NCBI RefSeq assembly: GCF_027942865.1 | Contig: NC_134519.1 | Coordinates: 17,245,248-17,309,247, forward strand | Length of the DNA stretch: 64,000 bases | Direction of reading: 5' to 3' | From: Odontesthes bonariensis | Lineage: Eukaryota > Chordata > Actinopteri > Atheriniformes > Atherinopsidae | Shown here: positions 1 to 13,700 of the stretch, in pieces | Numbering within the stretch: position 1 is the stretch's first letter | Layout: the number at the start of each line of letters is the position of its first letter | Position numbers and translations under genes: made by a program | Notes under the pieces: model-generated | Databases searched by the model: none | Seen by the model: the letters and a program-made list of their open reading frames with translations, nothing else | Told to the model about the DNA's origin: nothing

Positions 1-1398
1 TCATTGATTTTGAACTGGTACAAAGGCATCGTAAGAGACGAACAATTTAGTGTTTGGAGCTGTGTACCTTACTCGTTGTCACATTTCTCCTTATTTTTGT
101 AATCACCTGATTAACTTTTTGTCTGTTAGAAAGACGAATGAAAAACCACCTCAGAGAATTACTTCAGCAAAGGAGAATGTGTAAAGACAGAAAGAACCTA
201 TTTTCATTGCTGGTGTGGATCACTTTTTTCAAGAATCCCTTAACAGGGAACTGACCGTGCAGGGAAGGAACTACTGGCTATCCACTTTCCTTTTCAGCTG
301 TTGTGTTTTGTTTAACTTTATTATCTGTATCCACTGAAAAATGGACACTTGTTAAACCAATAAATCTTTCAATTGTATACTTTTCAATTTCACACTTTCC
401 TTGAAAATCCAGTACCTAACAAGTGACTAACTAACACAACAAATGGCAAAATTATCAGTTTCCATTCACCAACAGTGAACAGGTGAATAGTGGCTCTGCC
501 CGCAATGTCAGACTGAATGGAGTTTAACAACCAACACAAATCTAGAACTCTACAGTTTCCTCTTCTGGGCCAATTTCTTCTCAAGAGAAGACACATTAGC
601 AGCGTGACAACGAGGTCCTGCAAGTGAGATCCAATCTTAGCCAACTGTGAACCACTCGTCACCAAGAGAAAATAGATGCAACACAACACCTTCCTTCAGA
701 GGGTTAGCCCGAACTTAACCTTGCCATGAACAGCCACACACGTTTGACATTTTGAGAGATTTAAATAAAAACTTAAATATAGCGAGTACAGTTAGATTTA
801 CCGCAATTTTGTTGCCAACAAGCTTTAACATGACACATAAATGAGCCATACTGCAGTATTAGGTAATGATCCATCAGTGCTATGAACACAATCACAGTGG
901 ATTATTGAGTACATTGTCCCCTAGCATTATAGTCATTTCACAGAGCACCAAATGTGTATTAATCTGCAGCTCAGAATGCTCCTCAACTAAACAAAAAAAA
1001 CGTAAATCCCTCTTTTTAGAAAATGATTGAGTGAACATACTGTGAACAATACTCAAGATGCACGTATGTATGTCCTATGTTGTAAAGATTATATCTTCAG
1101 TAGAATAAAAATGAGCTGTCGCCTTGGAGCTGAATGCCCTGGAGAGACAGTGTATTGATGTTTGGCTTTTCAAGGGATTTGTTGGCATTACATAAATATA
1201 GAGTTAAGTCAGCTTTATCCTTAAAAGCCAATACAGTGCATGTAAGGATCATGCTGTAAGTAGAGGATATGAAGTTGTCTAGTGTCTATTGTCTCCTAGA
1301 ATGTCATTCATGTTAGAAGATCCTTAAAAAAACTCAGTTCAAATGGACTGTCTCAAATGTGATGATTAAAAAACATGCTGAGCATTTCCAAAGCTCAC
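1..1398 (-). other. obscn: Obscurin intron, 5' part (runs off the left edge)
   Basis: This follows the splice donor (exon ...CAAAG|GTGAGC at 1399/1398, minus strand) of the obscurin exon. No further Ig-coding exon could be read on the minus strand down to base 1, so the first coding intron is at least 1.4 kb here. The open frames in it are short, unlike any Ig domain, and AT-rich. A plus-strand AATAAA near 360 has no gene attached to it that I can recognise. Confidence 0.6.
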
Positions 1399-2485
1399 CT
1401 TTGACCGTTACCAACACAGCACTATAGGTCTGCCCAGCCATATTAGTTGCATTGCAGGTGTAGAGGCCGTTGTCACTTTGCTTGCAATACAGGATCTTGA
1501 GGATGAAGTTCTCAGCTTGGTCCTCATAAATGACATGCCTGCGGCCCTCGCCGATGTTCGTCCCATCCTTCCTCCAGATAATGTGTGGCTTGGGGTGACC
1601 CGTCACAAAGCAGCTGAGTTTGGCGTGCTTGCCCTCAGTCACGGTGCAGGTACGAGTGAATACACCTTTAGGAAGCTTCGCCAGTGCAGATGCCCTCAGC
1701 TCATGTTCCAGACTCAACGAACTCAACGGATCTCTCATCTTAGTAGTGGAGGAGGAAGAAACTGAGGAGCTGCTTTCTTCAGTGTGATAGATGGAGATGT
1801 CTTTCTTCATTTCCTCTTTGCGCTTCTGCAGGTGAGAGAGAAGGGAGGTGTTCTTGTCCCCAGTCATATGGAGAGCATCCTGAGCATCAACGGCAAGAGT
1901 CGCAGCAGCATGGGCACGGCCTACAGAGTTCTGGGCCCTGCAGGTGTAGGTGCCGCTGTCCAGGTTCCGAACACTTTGGATCTTTAAGGTGCTGCTGTCG
2001 CTGTCAGAAACAATCTTGATGCGGTTAGTCTCCCCAAGGTAGCGCCCATCTTTCTCCCACTCAAGGTTGGCCTCAGGGTGCGCTGCAACCCGGCATTGGA
2101 ACACAACATCGCCTCCCAAACCCACGCGTGTGGAAGCAGGTTTCACCATGAAAGCAGGGGCTCTCTGAGACATCTCTGTTGGCAGGGCCACTTTAAGGGT
2201 CACAGCAGCATAAGCTTCCCCAACACTGTTTTTGGCTCGGCACATGTACTGTCCACTGTCCTCAAGCGCTAAGTCGTAGATGGTCAGGCGGTACACGTCT
2301 TCATCATCCACAGTCTTAAAGCGGCCCCCAGAGGTTAGCTTGAGCTTTTCTTTTTCCCAGGTGATCAGTGGGGTGGGGCTGCCCACAATAGTGCAGCTGA
2401 GTGTGGCATCCTTGCCCACACACACTGAGAATGCTTTTGGGCGGGTGAGAAACCTGGGGGCTCCTCCAAAAAAGTTTTGATCCAT
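1399..2485 (-). CDS. obscn: Obscurin, N-terminal coding exon (three Ig domains; gene partial)
   Basis: Obscurin is a giant muscle protein that ties the sarcomeric M-band to the sarcoplasmic reticulum. In the family, Ig1 binds the titin C-terminus (M10) and the third Ig region binds myomesin. The exon runs from an acceptor at 2496 (TCACAG|GAACA) through an 11-nt 5'UTR remnant and ATG at 2485 to a donor after 1399, giving 362 codons plus one base. The start MDQNFFGGAPRFLTRPKAF is nearly the obscurin N-terminus, not SPEG or OBSL1. Three I-set Ig domains lie at about residues 9-100, 107-205 and 265-360, each with the paired Cys, core Trp and a D-x-G-x-Y-x-C motif. A Ser-rich linker of about 60 residues precedes Ig3. 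All three domains in one large exon matches the family. The remainder (tandem Igs, RhoGEF, kinases) is outside the window. Teleosts can have two obscurin copies; which one this is cannot be told. Confidence 0.92.
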
Positions 2486-2496
2486 CGTTTTTGTTC

Positions 2497-5400
2497 CTGT
2501 GATCAAAGAAGAGGCAAATATAATTGTAATGGTATATATAAAAAAAAAAGAAGCATTTTAATATTAGGTGCCTTTCAAGAAACTCAAGTAAATCTTTAAA
2601 ACATATACATAATATCTTGTACAGTAGAACAAACAATTGAGACAAGAAAAGAAACCGATTACACAGAGCAACGATAGACAGGTAAAATGCTATCACAATA
2701 AACATTCCTATAAAGTCATCATCAGAAAGAAAATTGGTTTGTTTGTAGACATTAAGAATCAGGATCAGATTAAGTAAGGTAGAGAAGTCTTGTGGGTAGG
2801 CAGAGAGGGGATATTATGGATTTACTTGTAACAGGGTTCAAGAGATGAGGAGGAGCACGCCTGAAAGTTTAGACACAAAAGTGATCCAGAAGGTAGGAAG
2901 TAAAGGGAAAGGGAAGCAAGAGACCTGAGAATTTGGGGTTCAGAAAAATTGAAAGAAGTTTAACTGTAAAAAGAAAGCGGTCTCACATTGAGGTGGCCCG
3001 TGAATGAGAGCAATATACTCCATAAAAAGAATCTTTGATAATATTTTTGTGGCTGAACTCTGGATTACAAGATGTTGACGCTGAAGGCAGAAGAAATGAT
3101 CAATACACAATGTAATCCAGAGACATGAGAGAATGACAGTGATCGTAGATGAAAACGACAGGGGTGATGTCGATATCAAAAAGATAACAGCAAACACACA
3201 AACAAGATCATTTATGAGGGCTTCAAAGGTTTTTTTTTTGTGTGTTAAAAAAGATTACGGAGGATTCGTTGAGTCACCCTTTATAACAACATCATGTCAG
3301 AAAATTGTAAAGCAGAATTTATATAGCCTACAACTGATGAGAAATCAAATTAAATGTGATAATCAATTTCTCAAAGTTTGATATAGATCCTGATACAGAT
3401 AGCTGCAGGCTAATTCAAACGCATTATTTTTTTTTAGAAATATCTGACAGTAACTCAATCCAGACACTGAATGCAATGAAAGAGGCTTTAAAAGAAATGA
3501 AGAGAACTTATTTGTCATGAGTAAAATCTTAGTCTACTCATGCATCCTCAGTGAAAGTGTTAGTCAGAGTCATCAAGGCATTAAATCAAACCTGTCAAGT
3601 GCATGTCAAGTACACATTTAGGCTACCAGTTCATTGTGTGTACTCCACAAATATGTTGTGCACTTAAAAAAAGACATAAAACCAGAATTCAGACTGGCTT
3701 ATTTATAGCTGGCAGTTACAGTATCAGCATGCTCTCTCCCGTCTTGACTCCACCGTCGCTCATCAGGTCAGCCGCATAATGACGCGCAGCCTGTTCAATC
3801 GGAAGGCAGTTTAATAACACAACAGCAAAGGAATTCCCCTGTAACAAGGTCACATAGAGCAGAGATGTGCCTTTCAAACAGTGACATTTGCCAGCTTTGT
3901 CACCTCAGTTGCTCGAGCTGCCTGTCCCAAAAATAACCTCAGCTGTCAGAGCCCATCTCGGCCCATGGCCATTTGTAGAAGCAAAGGGCCGTTTGATAAA
4001 GCTCCCTCTTCGGACGCATACTTTATTTCCAGCGCTGTCCCATTGCTATCTGCCAGGGAAGCTACTAGAAAAAAAATGCACTTATTGGGTTTTATCAAGA
4101 ATGAGGTTGGTAAACCTCAGAAAAACTGGGGCGGAAAAAATGAATGTAGTTAGAGTTAAATTACATGAGCGTAGTTTAACTGAAACTGGTGGCCGTGGCT
4201 GGCTACCATTCGCACAAAGTCGCAGTTTGAACAATTAGCGCTCGCAGGCGGCAAACTGAGGTCACCAGTAAAAGAAGACAACATCTCAGTCAAAGTTATT
4301 GCACAAACTAATACCGCAGGTTACTTTTTAGTGTCGAAATAACTCTAACGCTGTTCCCATTGTTTTTGTCTGGTTTTATTCACCTTGAGCCTTCAGCCAC
4401 TCAGGTAAAAACTGCCGCTGGATCACGTGACAGTAACTTGGCCGCTAAGATTTCCCAGATGATGGACCCAGTCCAGTACCACTTCTTAGGGATCCCACCA
4501 GAAAATGTCTTCTTTTGGGCTCAAATATCTGCAAAAATGATTGTAAATCCAGGGTGATGGCACATCCCCCAGTCTCCTGTGGTGGGCGGTTGACTAGACT
4601 TATTTTTTCCTTTCTTCTCCGGTGGCTCATGATGCCACATAACTGACGTGCCTGCTTCTGCGCAGCCTCCTTTCCAAAATAGACCTGTCATTCGCAGCCG
4701 AGATAGAAGATAGCCTGTTTGAGAGGCCGTGTGGGAGAGAGCAGACAGGCCTGGCCTCTGCTCCCTGCTGCAACCCACACGGGTTAACAAGTAAACAAAT
4801 CTTACAGCTCAGGGAAAGGCTACTATACTGAATATTATCAGAGCACAGGCATGTTTTAAGCCATCAGTGAAAGTGAAAGCTTTCAGTGGAAAACATTTGA
4901 AAATAGTAATTTTATTGAATTGCATGTAATTAATGTTCCCTACATAAACAACTTATAATTACTCTGTATATTAAAAACAAATATCAAAGCTTAATCAAGG
5001 TGTCTAAATATTGCTCTTTTGTTTTGTAGTATTGCCCGAAAAATAGACAAACTTATATAGGAGTATCTATAGATCTTATAGGCTATATGAGAGAACGCAG
5101 GAACAGACACCCCATGTGCAATTCCACCTGAAATCTGTAACTATGGAAGCGTTTGCAGTATGGACTGATTTGGAAAACACATCTTATTCATTCAGTCTAA
5201 ATACAGCATACTGCATTTATGGGTATTCAAGGTTATTGATGACTTGAACTAGAATCCCACCTCAGGCAGATTCCATCTTCCCCTTCTTACAGAAATGATG
5301 CGGAAATTTCAGATGACTTCAGACAACATCACAAAGAATTGTGCATTTCAGCACGTGTTAATCTCACATCTGAAAGTCAATCTCTTGCCACCTCTATCTG

Positions 5401-6950
5401 TAGGCCATCTAATGACATTTTGGCTCCGCTTACCACAGCGCGCAAGGGGAGCTGAGCTTCAGAAGATCAAATGTGAAGTTAATTTACACCCTGCATATCC
5501 TGACCGACAATTTTGCACAAAGACCACACCCAACACATCACAAATGCTGCTCACACAATTGCCAGACATAAAATCTGAGCTACTCTTGAGTATTTCTAGT
5601 ATACATTTTAAGTCGTGACTAACGCGCTCAACAGTTTCCACTATTCTTCTACTTTTTCATCCACTATAGAATAAACACACACCCTGATTTACTGTATGTG
5701 CTGAACACAGAAAGGAAATTTAACTTCACCCAACTACCAATTGGATTTCCCATGTCAGTTGGATTTCTCAGGATTTGACTGCTCCCAATGTATGAATGGG
5801 CTGCCGGAGTGACTGAAGTTGCACAGGAGGTTGCGGCTGTCCACACTGTTCTGTACCCACCAATATGGCAGCTGCTTTACCCTGTGCGTCAGGTCCATAA
5901 TTAAGTTATGACTTCACATTGTGCCTAAAATCCAGTAATACTTTAAATCTATCCTGGCTGACATCTTCACCGCAATGGCAACAGTTGACACAGGATAACA
6001 CAGAAGAATATTTCTGCACCTCACAAATAATGCCCCCAAAATTGTAATCACGTTTCCTATATAATACGTTTAGCTTCCAATGGCTGCAAGCAATCTGTGG
6101 TTAGACTAGCCCCCTTTCGTCCCTATTCTTTGGCTTCCGTGGTATTTTCTTACTCTTCCAGTGTGGGCTTTCCCCCGGCGCCAGTGACTGACAGCAGCAG
6201 GCCGCCTGGACCCTGATTTAAACTTCCCGAAACTCTAGCAGACAGTAATCCACTGTTGCTGCTCGTCTCTGCCTCATCCTGTCCTGGCTACTGTGCTTGG
6301 TTTCCATTCTCCTGAACGTACGTGGAAAAACTACAAGAACGGATACATAACTGTGCGTTTGTGCACCTATATGTGTAATACCCCAAGGGGAAAAATAGTT
6401 TTTATACAAACCTGAATTCTCCTCGTCATCAGTTTTTTTTTCCCCCCTCTTGGCTACATTTCTTAACGCCCGATCATTTTCCAAAAGGGTACAATGAGTT
6501 TATTTTCATATCCCTTGGAAAATGTTTAATGCTCTCCCTCTGGCAGTAACCCGTTTCTCTTGGAGTACAACACATCAGAGGAAAATAAACAACTTAGTGC
6601 CTATTTCTCATCTAATAAAGCATTTCCGTTGTGATGAGACCGTTTCTGTAAAATGAATGCAATGCATACTCATCACTCTTTACTAAGCTGCCGTTCACCT
6701 GACCTCTAAGCCATTTCAAGAGTAAGGTCACGGTTGTATCATGTTCACGGCTCTAAACACATGCGTGTTACCTCAAGAACATTTACATAGCAGATGACAA
6801 GTGAGACAAATGTTAGTTATACCAAAGGCAGAATAAAAAGAATGAGCAGCAGGTGGTGCACAAGCCTGCATCCATCTTTCTAAGAAAAAAATAAAAATTC
6901 CAGAGGGAAGTCAACCGTACCCACAAGCACGTCAGAACAAAAACAGGTGA
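2497..6950. other. Non-coding DNA upstream of obscurin, up to the atg9b 3' end
   Basis: The coding exon of obscurin begins with a splice acceptor, so at least one untranslated first exon must lie in this stretch. I could not place it with confidence. The blocks around 3720-4300, 4360-4760 and 6100-6300 are less AT-rich than their surroundings and may be regulatory. A palindromic CACGTG E-box lies near 4424. No protein-coding exon was recognised on either strand. The open frames seen (up to 116 codons) overlap one another in different frames and resemble no family I know. Confidence 0.4.
3696..3950 (-). promoter_or_regulatory. Possible muscle-type promoter module (TATA/MEF2 plus MEF2-like/E-box)
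   Basis: On the minus strand, the same strand as obscurin, CTATAAATAA at 3699-3708 reads both as a TATA box and as a perfect match to the MEF2 consensus YTAWWWWTAR. About 220 bp farther upstream, a MEF2-like CCAAAAATAA (3927-3936, one mismatch) sits four bases from an E-box CAGCTG (3940-3945), the usual MyoD-family site. Closely spaced MEF2 and E-box sites are typical of muscle control regions, and the next gene downstream on this strand is a muscle gene. The assignment is inference: no transcription start is visible. Confidence 0.35.
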
Positions 6951-6970
6951 GACGAAGTAACAAATTGCTG

Positions 6971-6976
6971 TTTATT
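6971..6976 (-). terminator. atg9b: Likely distal poly(A) signal of atg9b
   Basis: AATAAA on the minus strand (TTTATT on the plus). The minus-strand sequence just after it is U/GU-rich, as a cleavage site needs. Other minus-strand AATAAA copies lie nearer the stop codon (for example near 7720 and 7797), so alternative poly(A) use is possible. Confidence 0.4.
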
Positions 6977-8727
6977 TAGAATGTGTTTATAATTTACAGT
7001 ACTGTACAGAGAAATATCATACAGAAAAGCAGTGGTAAAACAGGGCAATGAAACCATAAAACTAAAGTCACAGTGAAAACTCTAAAATCCAATCCAAAAA
7101 ATGTCCTGCCTATTTACAAAAATTGAGTTTTACACAGTGCTGAAGCAGAGCTCACCTTTTATCGAGGACTGTAAGTAGATACAGAAAAATGAATGAACAC
7201 TTGGGTTAAGATATGAAGCTGTAAATGGTTTGTGAGAGTCTTGAGCTCGTGCCCTGGGGGATCCTGTGTTTTGCTATATTGTTCATTTAATCATCTTTTT
7301 CTTGTACAGACTCTCTCAGATAATGTTTCTTTGTTTAGTTTTTTTGGTCACATCTGGATAAACATTCATATACTATGTTTTAAACTCTCATTATAGTACA
7401 TGTGATGCTCTACTTCATACCTCAGTTGGTGGAGGTAATACCTTAAATTAGAATTTCAACAAATTTTAGAAATTATTGTCACCAAATTGACAAAAAAAAA
7501 TATCATCCACTGGAGACAAAAATGATCAATAGCAAATCTGATGTAATCAATCTAATATCTATCGAGGTCTTTTACTCACAAGTTGGGACAATGGACAGGC
7601 TGAGAACAAAATGTATCGTGTTTAAAGTTGGGAAACTCTTCATCATTACCAACAGATAATTTTCCTAATTAACTGACTAGCCGCAGCAAATCAAAACACA
7701 CAAAATAGATTATTATTATCTTTTATTTCAAATAAACATTACATAATCAACCACACATCAAATGATTAAATACACTCAAAATAAGTTTTTTTTTTTATTT
7801 GCCACTCTAGTCACTCACAGAAAACAACAAGTGTCATAAAGCTGTGCCGAAAACAGGTTCTTTTGGCATGTTTCTCGGCTGTCTCTTAATTTACAGAACA
7901 AAAACAAACAAAACTTTGTAAGAAAAAAAAACAAAGAAAACACATGTCCGAAAACATATTCACCAACTCAAGAGTGAAAACTTAGCACCTTGTTCCAGTC
8001 ACTGTGATTCTACGACTGGTGTGTAGTTGATAAGAAACTATAGTATGATGAGAGGTGTGGCCACGATGACGCTGCCAATTACCAGGCAAACTCCCGCTTC
8101 TTTAAGTTACCGATGACACTGCGACCCCGGGCACCATGACGAGAAGCAGCGTGCCGCCAGATACAAAAGACTGACACGCGTTCTCTACAGCCGCTCGTGA
8201 CCCATCTTACATCCACTGTCTCACACAACATACTTGATGCTATATACATAAAGACTCGATCAAACAAACAAAAAAAAAAAATACTGAACGTCGTACATCC
8301 CGTTAAATCCACTAAAGTGGATTTGATGGTTTACATGAGATGGCTTCTAAAAGAGCAAATACTAATCCTTAATACTAAGGCACTGCTTCTAATCGAATAA
8401 CTAACATTAAACACCACACTGGGGCGTAAGTATGGAGACTGACAAAACTCTAAAGCTGACCTCCAGTGTCTCTACAACATAAAAATCTCACTGAATGTGA
8501 AAAGTACACCACAAATAAGACTGTGACAACAAAACCCATGTGAGCACGTGTGCGACAGAAAACATCCCATGCAGGATTCTGACTGGCCACAGTGTTTTCC
8601 CTGTGGTCTGGCATGGGCAATGACAATACATTACATGCTGATGCTTACATAACAAACATTGTGAAGAAAAAAGTCGGGATGTGGGCCGACAGTATGAGCT
8701 GTCCCTTCTAACTGATGCCAACCTTGT

Positions 8728-8747
8728 ACACACACACACACACACAC
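8728..8747. repeat. (AC)10 microsatellite
   Basis: Uninterrupted dinucleotide run within the probable atg9b 3'UTR. Confidence 0.9.
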
Positions 8748-10722
8748 TTTTTAAAAAACAAAATTGTTTTACGTCAGTGCAAAAAAGTCTGAGTTCATGT
8801 TAGCATAGTTGCACCTTTCCAGACACATGCACACTCTCAGTGAAAGGTTGAATAGCTTTTAAACGTATGAGCCAGTAAAGATGCACATGGGCTACATGTG
8901 CAGAAGTGGATGGGATTTAAACTTTAAGCTGATCGCAATCTAGTGTTTGCAGGAGGCAACAGAAATAAGTGATGTTTCGCACACTGCAAGCCGACTGAGT
9001 CCCAGTCTTTAAGTGTGAGTCTCATTCAACATTAAGTCTTTTTTTTGGGTCCATTTTAAAATCAATCCGGTTAAAAGCTTCTTCACAATTAAATGATTTG
9101 GTCAAAACAGCCCCAACATGTTTTTTTTTTAATAAATATATTCTTTCTGTCAGTTAAATATGTTGGAAAAGACGAGTAATAAATATCCCTAAAGTTAATA
9201 AATGATGATGCCCGTGGAAAGGCTCTTTTCTTTTCCTTTTCCTCATGCTCCTGCTCTGAAAGAACTAGACAGCGCAGGTCTCTAAAATCAGCCCTTCTGA
9301 TCAAGTTACATTTTACATAAGAATTTGTTTTTTTGTAAAAGCATTACCACCCTGGTTTGTTTAAAGATATTAAATCTGAAAAACAAAAAAAAACTCCACC
9401 ACTCCAAGGCTCAACGTAACAGCTGGGCATGAAGTACAGACAGAGAACGAAATGGCTTCCGTTTAAAATCAAGATGCTGTTGAAAGAAGCCTCTGTGCGC
9501 TGCAGAAAATCCACACGTATAAACAGTTACACTGCTGAGGTATTGACTGGAGTAGGAGTTTCTGTGCACCACTGATGCGGTAATACTGGGAATTGGAATT
9601 GAAATTATTGGGTTTTTTTTTCATTTTATACAGCGTTAAGGCATAAAGCTGAATTTGTGTTCAGCTTAAATGGACTTAACAGGCATCTTCTGCAAGCATT
9701 AGGATTTTGATGGTAAAAGTACTCGATGCTCATTTCAGTTCTGTCGGTAAGGAAAAAGCGAATGTTTGATAGATCAGCTGCAGAAACGGTAATACTGAAC
9801 GCAATCTGCATTTAGGAACACTACACACAATTAGCAGCATCAGAGCATGTGCATGCCAGGTCAGAAGAAGTCTTACATCACATTATCAAGACCCAAATAG
9901 GGCTTTGTCCACATACACATGGTGTTGTAGTAGTACGGCCACTGTACAGTCAGCTTTACATCATATCAATACTTGGTATCTTTTTGAAGGATTAGATCTG
10001 GTATTAAAAAAGTGACCTTTTATAAAGGACAAGTATGATGCAAAAAATGTATTTACAAAGATCAAACAGCACAGGCTGAATTATTGTTTTTTTTTTTTTT
10101 TTCAGATGATCAAATCTGTTCAGGCAGCACAGATACAATTTATAGTCTTTGTGGTGTAGCATAGATCAGGACACCATTCAGTGGAAAACTTACCGAACAA
10201 CCTGGTGATGCACACAGAGGCACAGCAGAGCCTTCTGTACTTTGCAATAAAACTGCCCACAACCACCGTCACACAGTGATCCTATAAATACGCTATACTG
10301 CCTATCTATCATATATGCGGCTTTTACAACTTCATGACAAAATTGTGATAAAATGGACGGAAGACGTATGGTTTCCCTGATGCCATAGTCTGCCTAGGAT
10401 GAGGTGTGAAGGTGCAAAGACAGTGGCTATTTATCAACGAGTCCTTCCAACAACGAATGCTGAGTGATGTTTTAACGGTCCGTGCTAAACTTTCCATGAC
10501 GATCATCTAAGGCCACAATGTTCATTGAAGAAAGGAAAATGTAAACGCTATGAAAAGGGGGAAAAAAAAAAAAAAAAAAGAGGAGAGAATTATCATGGGA
10601 ATGTACTTTACAGGACGAAAGGCCATTTTTAGGTTCAACGATGTCAGAGGACCACACAACGTGAACATGGGTCATTTTACAGAGATTAAATAGAAGAATA
10701 TCTACCTTATGAGAAAGGCACT

Positions 10723-13700
10723 TCAGCATATATCCCCGGTGCCCTGTTTTGGAGTAGATCCACTGTTAACCTCCTGATCATCCACATCCTCCTCCTCCTC
10801 TTCATCCTCCTCCTTCCACCCACCAAGGAGGACAGGGGTGGGCATGGAAATGCTGGAACCGTGGCCACTTTGAGCCTGGAAACCTGTAAAAGGTAAAACA
10901 GTCTATCAGCGTTTGTGTGAGCTGAGGATGGCTGCGGTTCATGTTTACGGCTTCATACTTCTGTTGGCCTTTGATGCTACTTTACACCCTTTCAATGATA
11001 TTGGGTGCTCATCCAAATACAGTATTTATGGCAATACAGAATTTGTCATCATAAGGGATAAGTCAGCAGTCTTGTCTGTCATCCTTCATGCCTTGTGTTG
11101 TAAACTAAACACAACGACTTCTACAGCAAACATTTGGCATCCCCAGGTGTCGTTCAACAGTATTTTTTATACTAAAAGCGCATTTCCCCACAGACCACCT
11201 CCTGTTATCTAGCAGATGAGTGAAAGCTCAACTGTAGACTATATTCATGAGTGAAATAAGCTGAAGCATGACAAACATCAAGGCAAAAAAAAAAGTGCTT
11301 TGACTATTTAATATTGTTAAAAACTTTGGGGATTTAAGTCACAACAGTATTTTATTTAATGTTGAATAGGATGATTTACTTCAGTGGTAATATAAAAAAT
11401 ATTTATTCTATCAAAAGAGGATCATTTCCCTTTACCAGTGTTTGTGTGCAGTTCCCTCATTGGCACTGGATTCTGCCAATGCCCCGAAGTCTTCTGTGGG
11501 TGGGAGCTCTGTTGGTGGAGCTGGAGAGACAAACAGTTATCAGCATACAGCAGCAGGAGCACTACAATGGTGGATGCTAAACAGCAGATATTAAAAAGTG
11601 TTGCGCTGAGTAATAAAATATCTTACTCATGAAATCCTTTCCAACAACATGCACAAGGGACCAAACTCGAAACTTTTAAGCTTACATCAGTTGCATTCAT
11701 GAATATACAGCTTCCTAAAGATCATGAAAAGGCAATTACCTCGTGCATGTAGATGGCATGGAGACTCATCTCTGCTGAGGCAAACTCCGAGTGTAGCGCA
11801 TTTCTCCTTATGTGAGAATCGCTGTTAGACATGCTGAAAAAGAAACGTATTCATGTATAAATTTCAACAGGAATTATTCTAGTAACACTGAATCAATACA
11901 GCAGTAAAAAAGAAGCCGTGTCTGAAAAATACCTGTCCATGACGGTGCGATCGCTGTGGTACATGGTGGTCTCAGGATGGACAGAGGAGGGCAGGAGGCC
12001 GTGTGAGCGGCCTCGGCTGGTAGGTGCGAGCTGGGAGGTGGATAAAGAGGCCAGGACGCTGGCTGCGGCAGAAGCAGCGGTGCTCGATGGGATGAAGCGA
12101 TGGTCTCGGCCTTGCAGTCCAGATGCAGTTAGGATGGGGTGGGCCAGGACACTGGCTAAAAGATTTTCAGGCTGGAAACAACAACACACATTAGAGAGGA
12201 AGTAGACTTGCATTACAGCATTGTTGTGGACATTTTGTTTTTAATCTATTCTACTTTATTATCTTCTGGTTGTTTACAAATTACTAGCTCGGACGTAAAA
12301 ACAAGTGTTAAAGTTCCCAGTAGTAAAGGATAAGTATTCCCAACAGCTACAGCAACTGTACATGAATATATGAAATATATTAATGTGTCTTTATATTAAG
12401 TACCTATCTCATTAAATCCCTCAATAATCACAGCTTATATAATTCTAATGATGTAACTGATATCTAACACAAATGTCCAGTTATTGGTGCTTGTGTGATT
12501 GTCATGGATCTCAGGGGTCTTACCCCAGTGCCAGACTGGTTCGACTGCAATGAAGTGCAGAGAGGAGCCTCTGAGAGCAGCAGCTGTGTGGAGGGGCCAC
12601 CCTGTGCATCATGCTGCACCTTCTCCTTTAAGTGGCTGATAAACACTGAGCTCTCCTGAGGTGGCTGCCAGTGGGGGTTCTTTATGGTGAAATGCATGAG
12701 GGACAGCTCCGTCTTGCCATTCTCAGCCTGTTGGTATATAGACGCCTCTGACTGGCCCTCTGACAGCCACTGAAAACGTTTCCAAAGACGATAGAAAAAT
12801 AATGAGCGGGACAATAAACACATCAAATTAGATGCCAGGTTTGTTACGATTTCAGAAAACTTCCGAACGGACTGTCTTGGATTCTGTCATACAAATGAAA
12901 GAGGACTCACTGTTGGGTTTCCATGGCGTCTGATGTCCATCTGTGCAAAAGAACAGATGTCTCCAACTCCTACCACTTCCACAGTAAAGTTCCTGAAGAA
13001 GTCAATGATTTCTAGAGACTTGTTTCTCAGGAGGAAGATGAGAATGAAGGGTGTGACAATGGGACTGAGCAACTCCTCCAGGATGAATACCTGAATTGGG
13101 CGCACAGATAAAATGACAAAATTACAGAAACATTCAATCGTGAGGAAAGAAATGAATGGCATTACATTATTTGAATTTCTAAAACAAATACCTGCAAAAG
13201 TCTAAATATGCAAACGAGTCTGCAGTTAAGAGAGAGCTTAATGAGCTGTTGCACCTGACTGACGGCCAGTAAAGAGGACCCCCAGCAAGAGAGCGGTCAG
13301 TGAAAACAATGGAAAGGAGTCGAAAACTTCTTTAAGAACACAATTCAACTTGGGAGTGTTTGTTCCCAGTCAACAGTGTCTAAAAATTTGGATCAAGTCT
13401 AAAGAACACGGGAGGGTTGTACAAGGAAAACATCCTGGGAAGCCAAGGAAGACGTTAAAGCATCAGAATGACAGATTTCCACAATGATTGCTGATATGGG
13501 GCGAATGTCAGGTCAGGGACCAGGAGAGATGGCAGCTTTTACCTCTAAACATACACAGATGTACTTTTTGGACACATTTCTCATTCCGTCAATTGAAAGG
13601 AGGTGTGATAATGCTGAGGCAATTTTTCAGGATGATAATGCATCTGAAACAAAGTTGTGTCATATCTATGTTTGGTTTATTTTTTCTACAAAATAAGAAA

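Larger units (their letters stand above)
6960..10722 (-). other. atg9b: Probable long 3'UTR of atg9b
   Basis: This stretch follows the atg9b stop codon on the minus strand and contains no splice-bounded coding segment. It is rich in A/T runs and ends at a credible poly(A) signal about 3.75 kb after the stop. No other gene is recognised in it on either strand. The real UTR may be shorter if an internal AATAAA is used. Confidence 0.4.

Noticed and set aside
1399..2485. Calling the Ig exon SPEG or OBSL1
   Set aside because: Ig genes next to ASIC genes suggested these, but the N-terminal sequence and the Ig3 block (TCTVTEGKHAKLSC) match obscurin itself.
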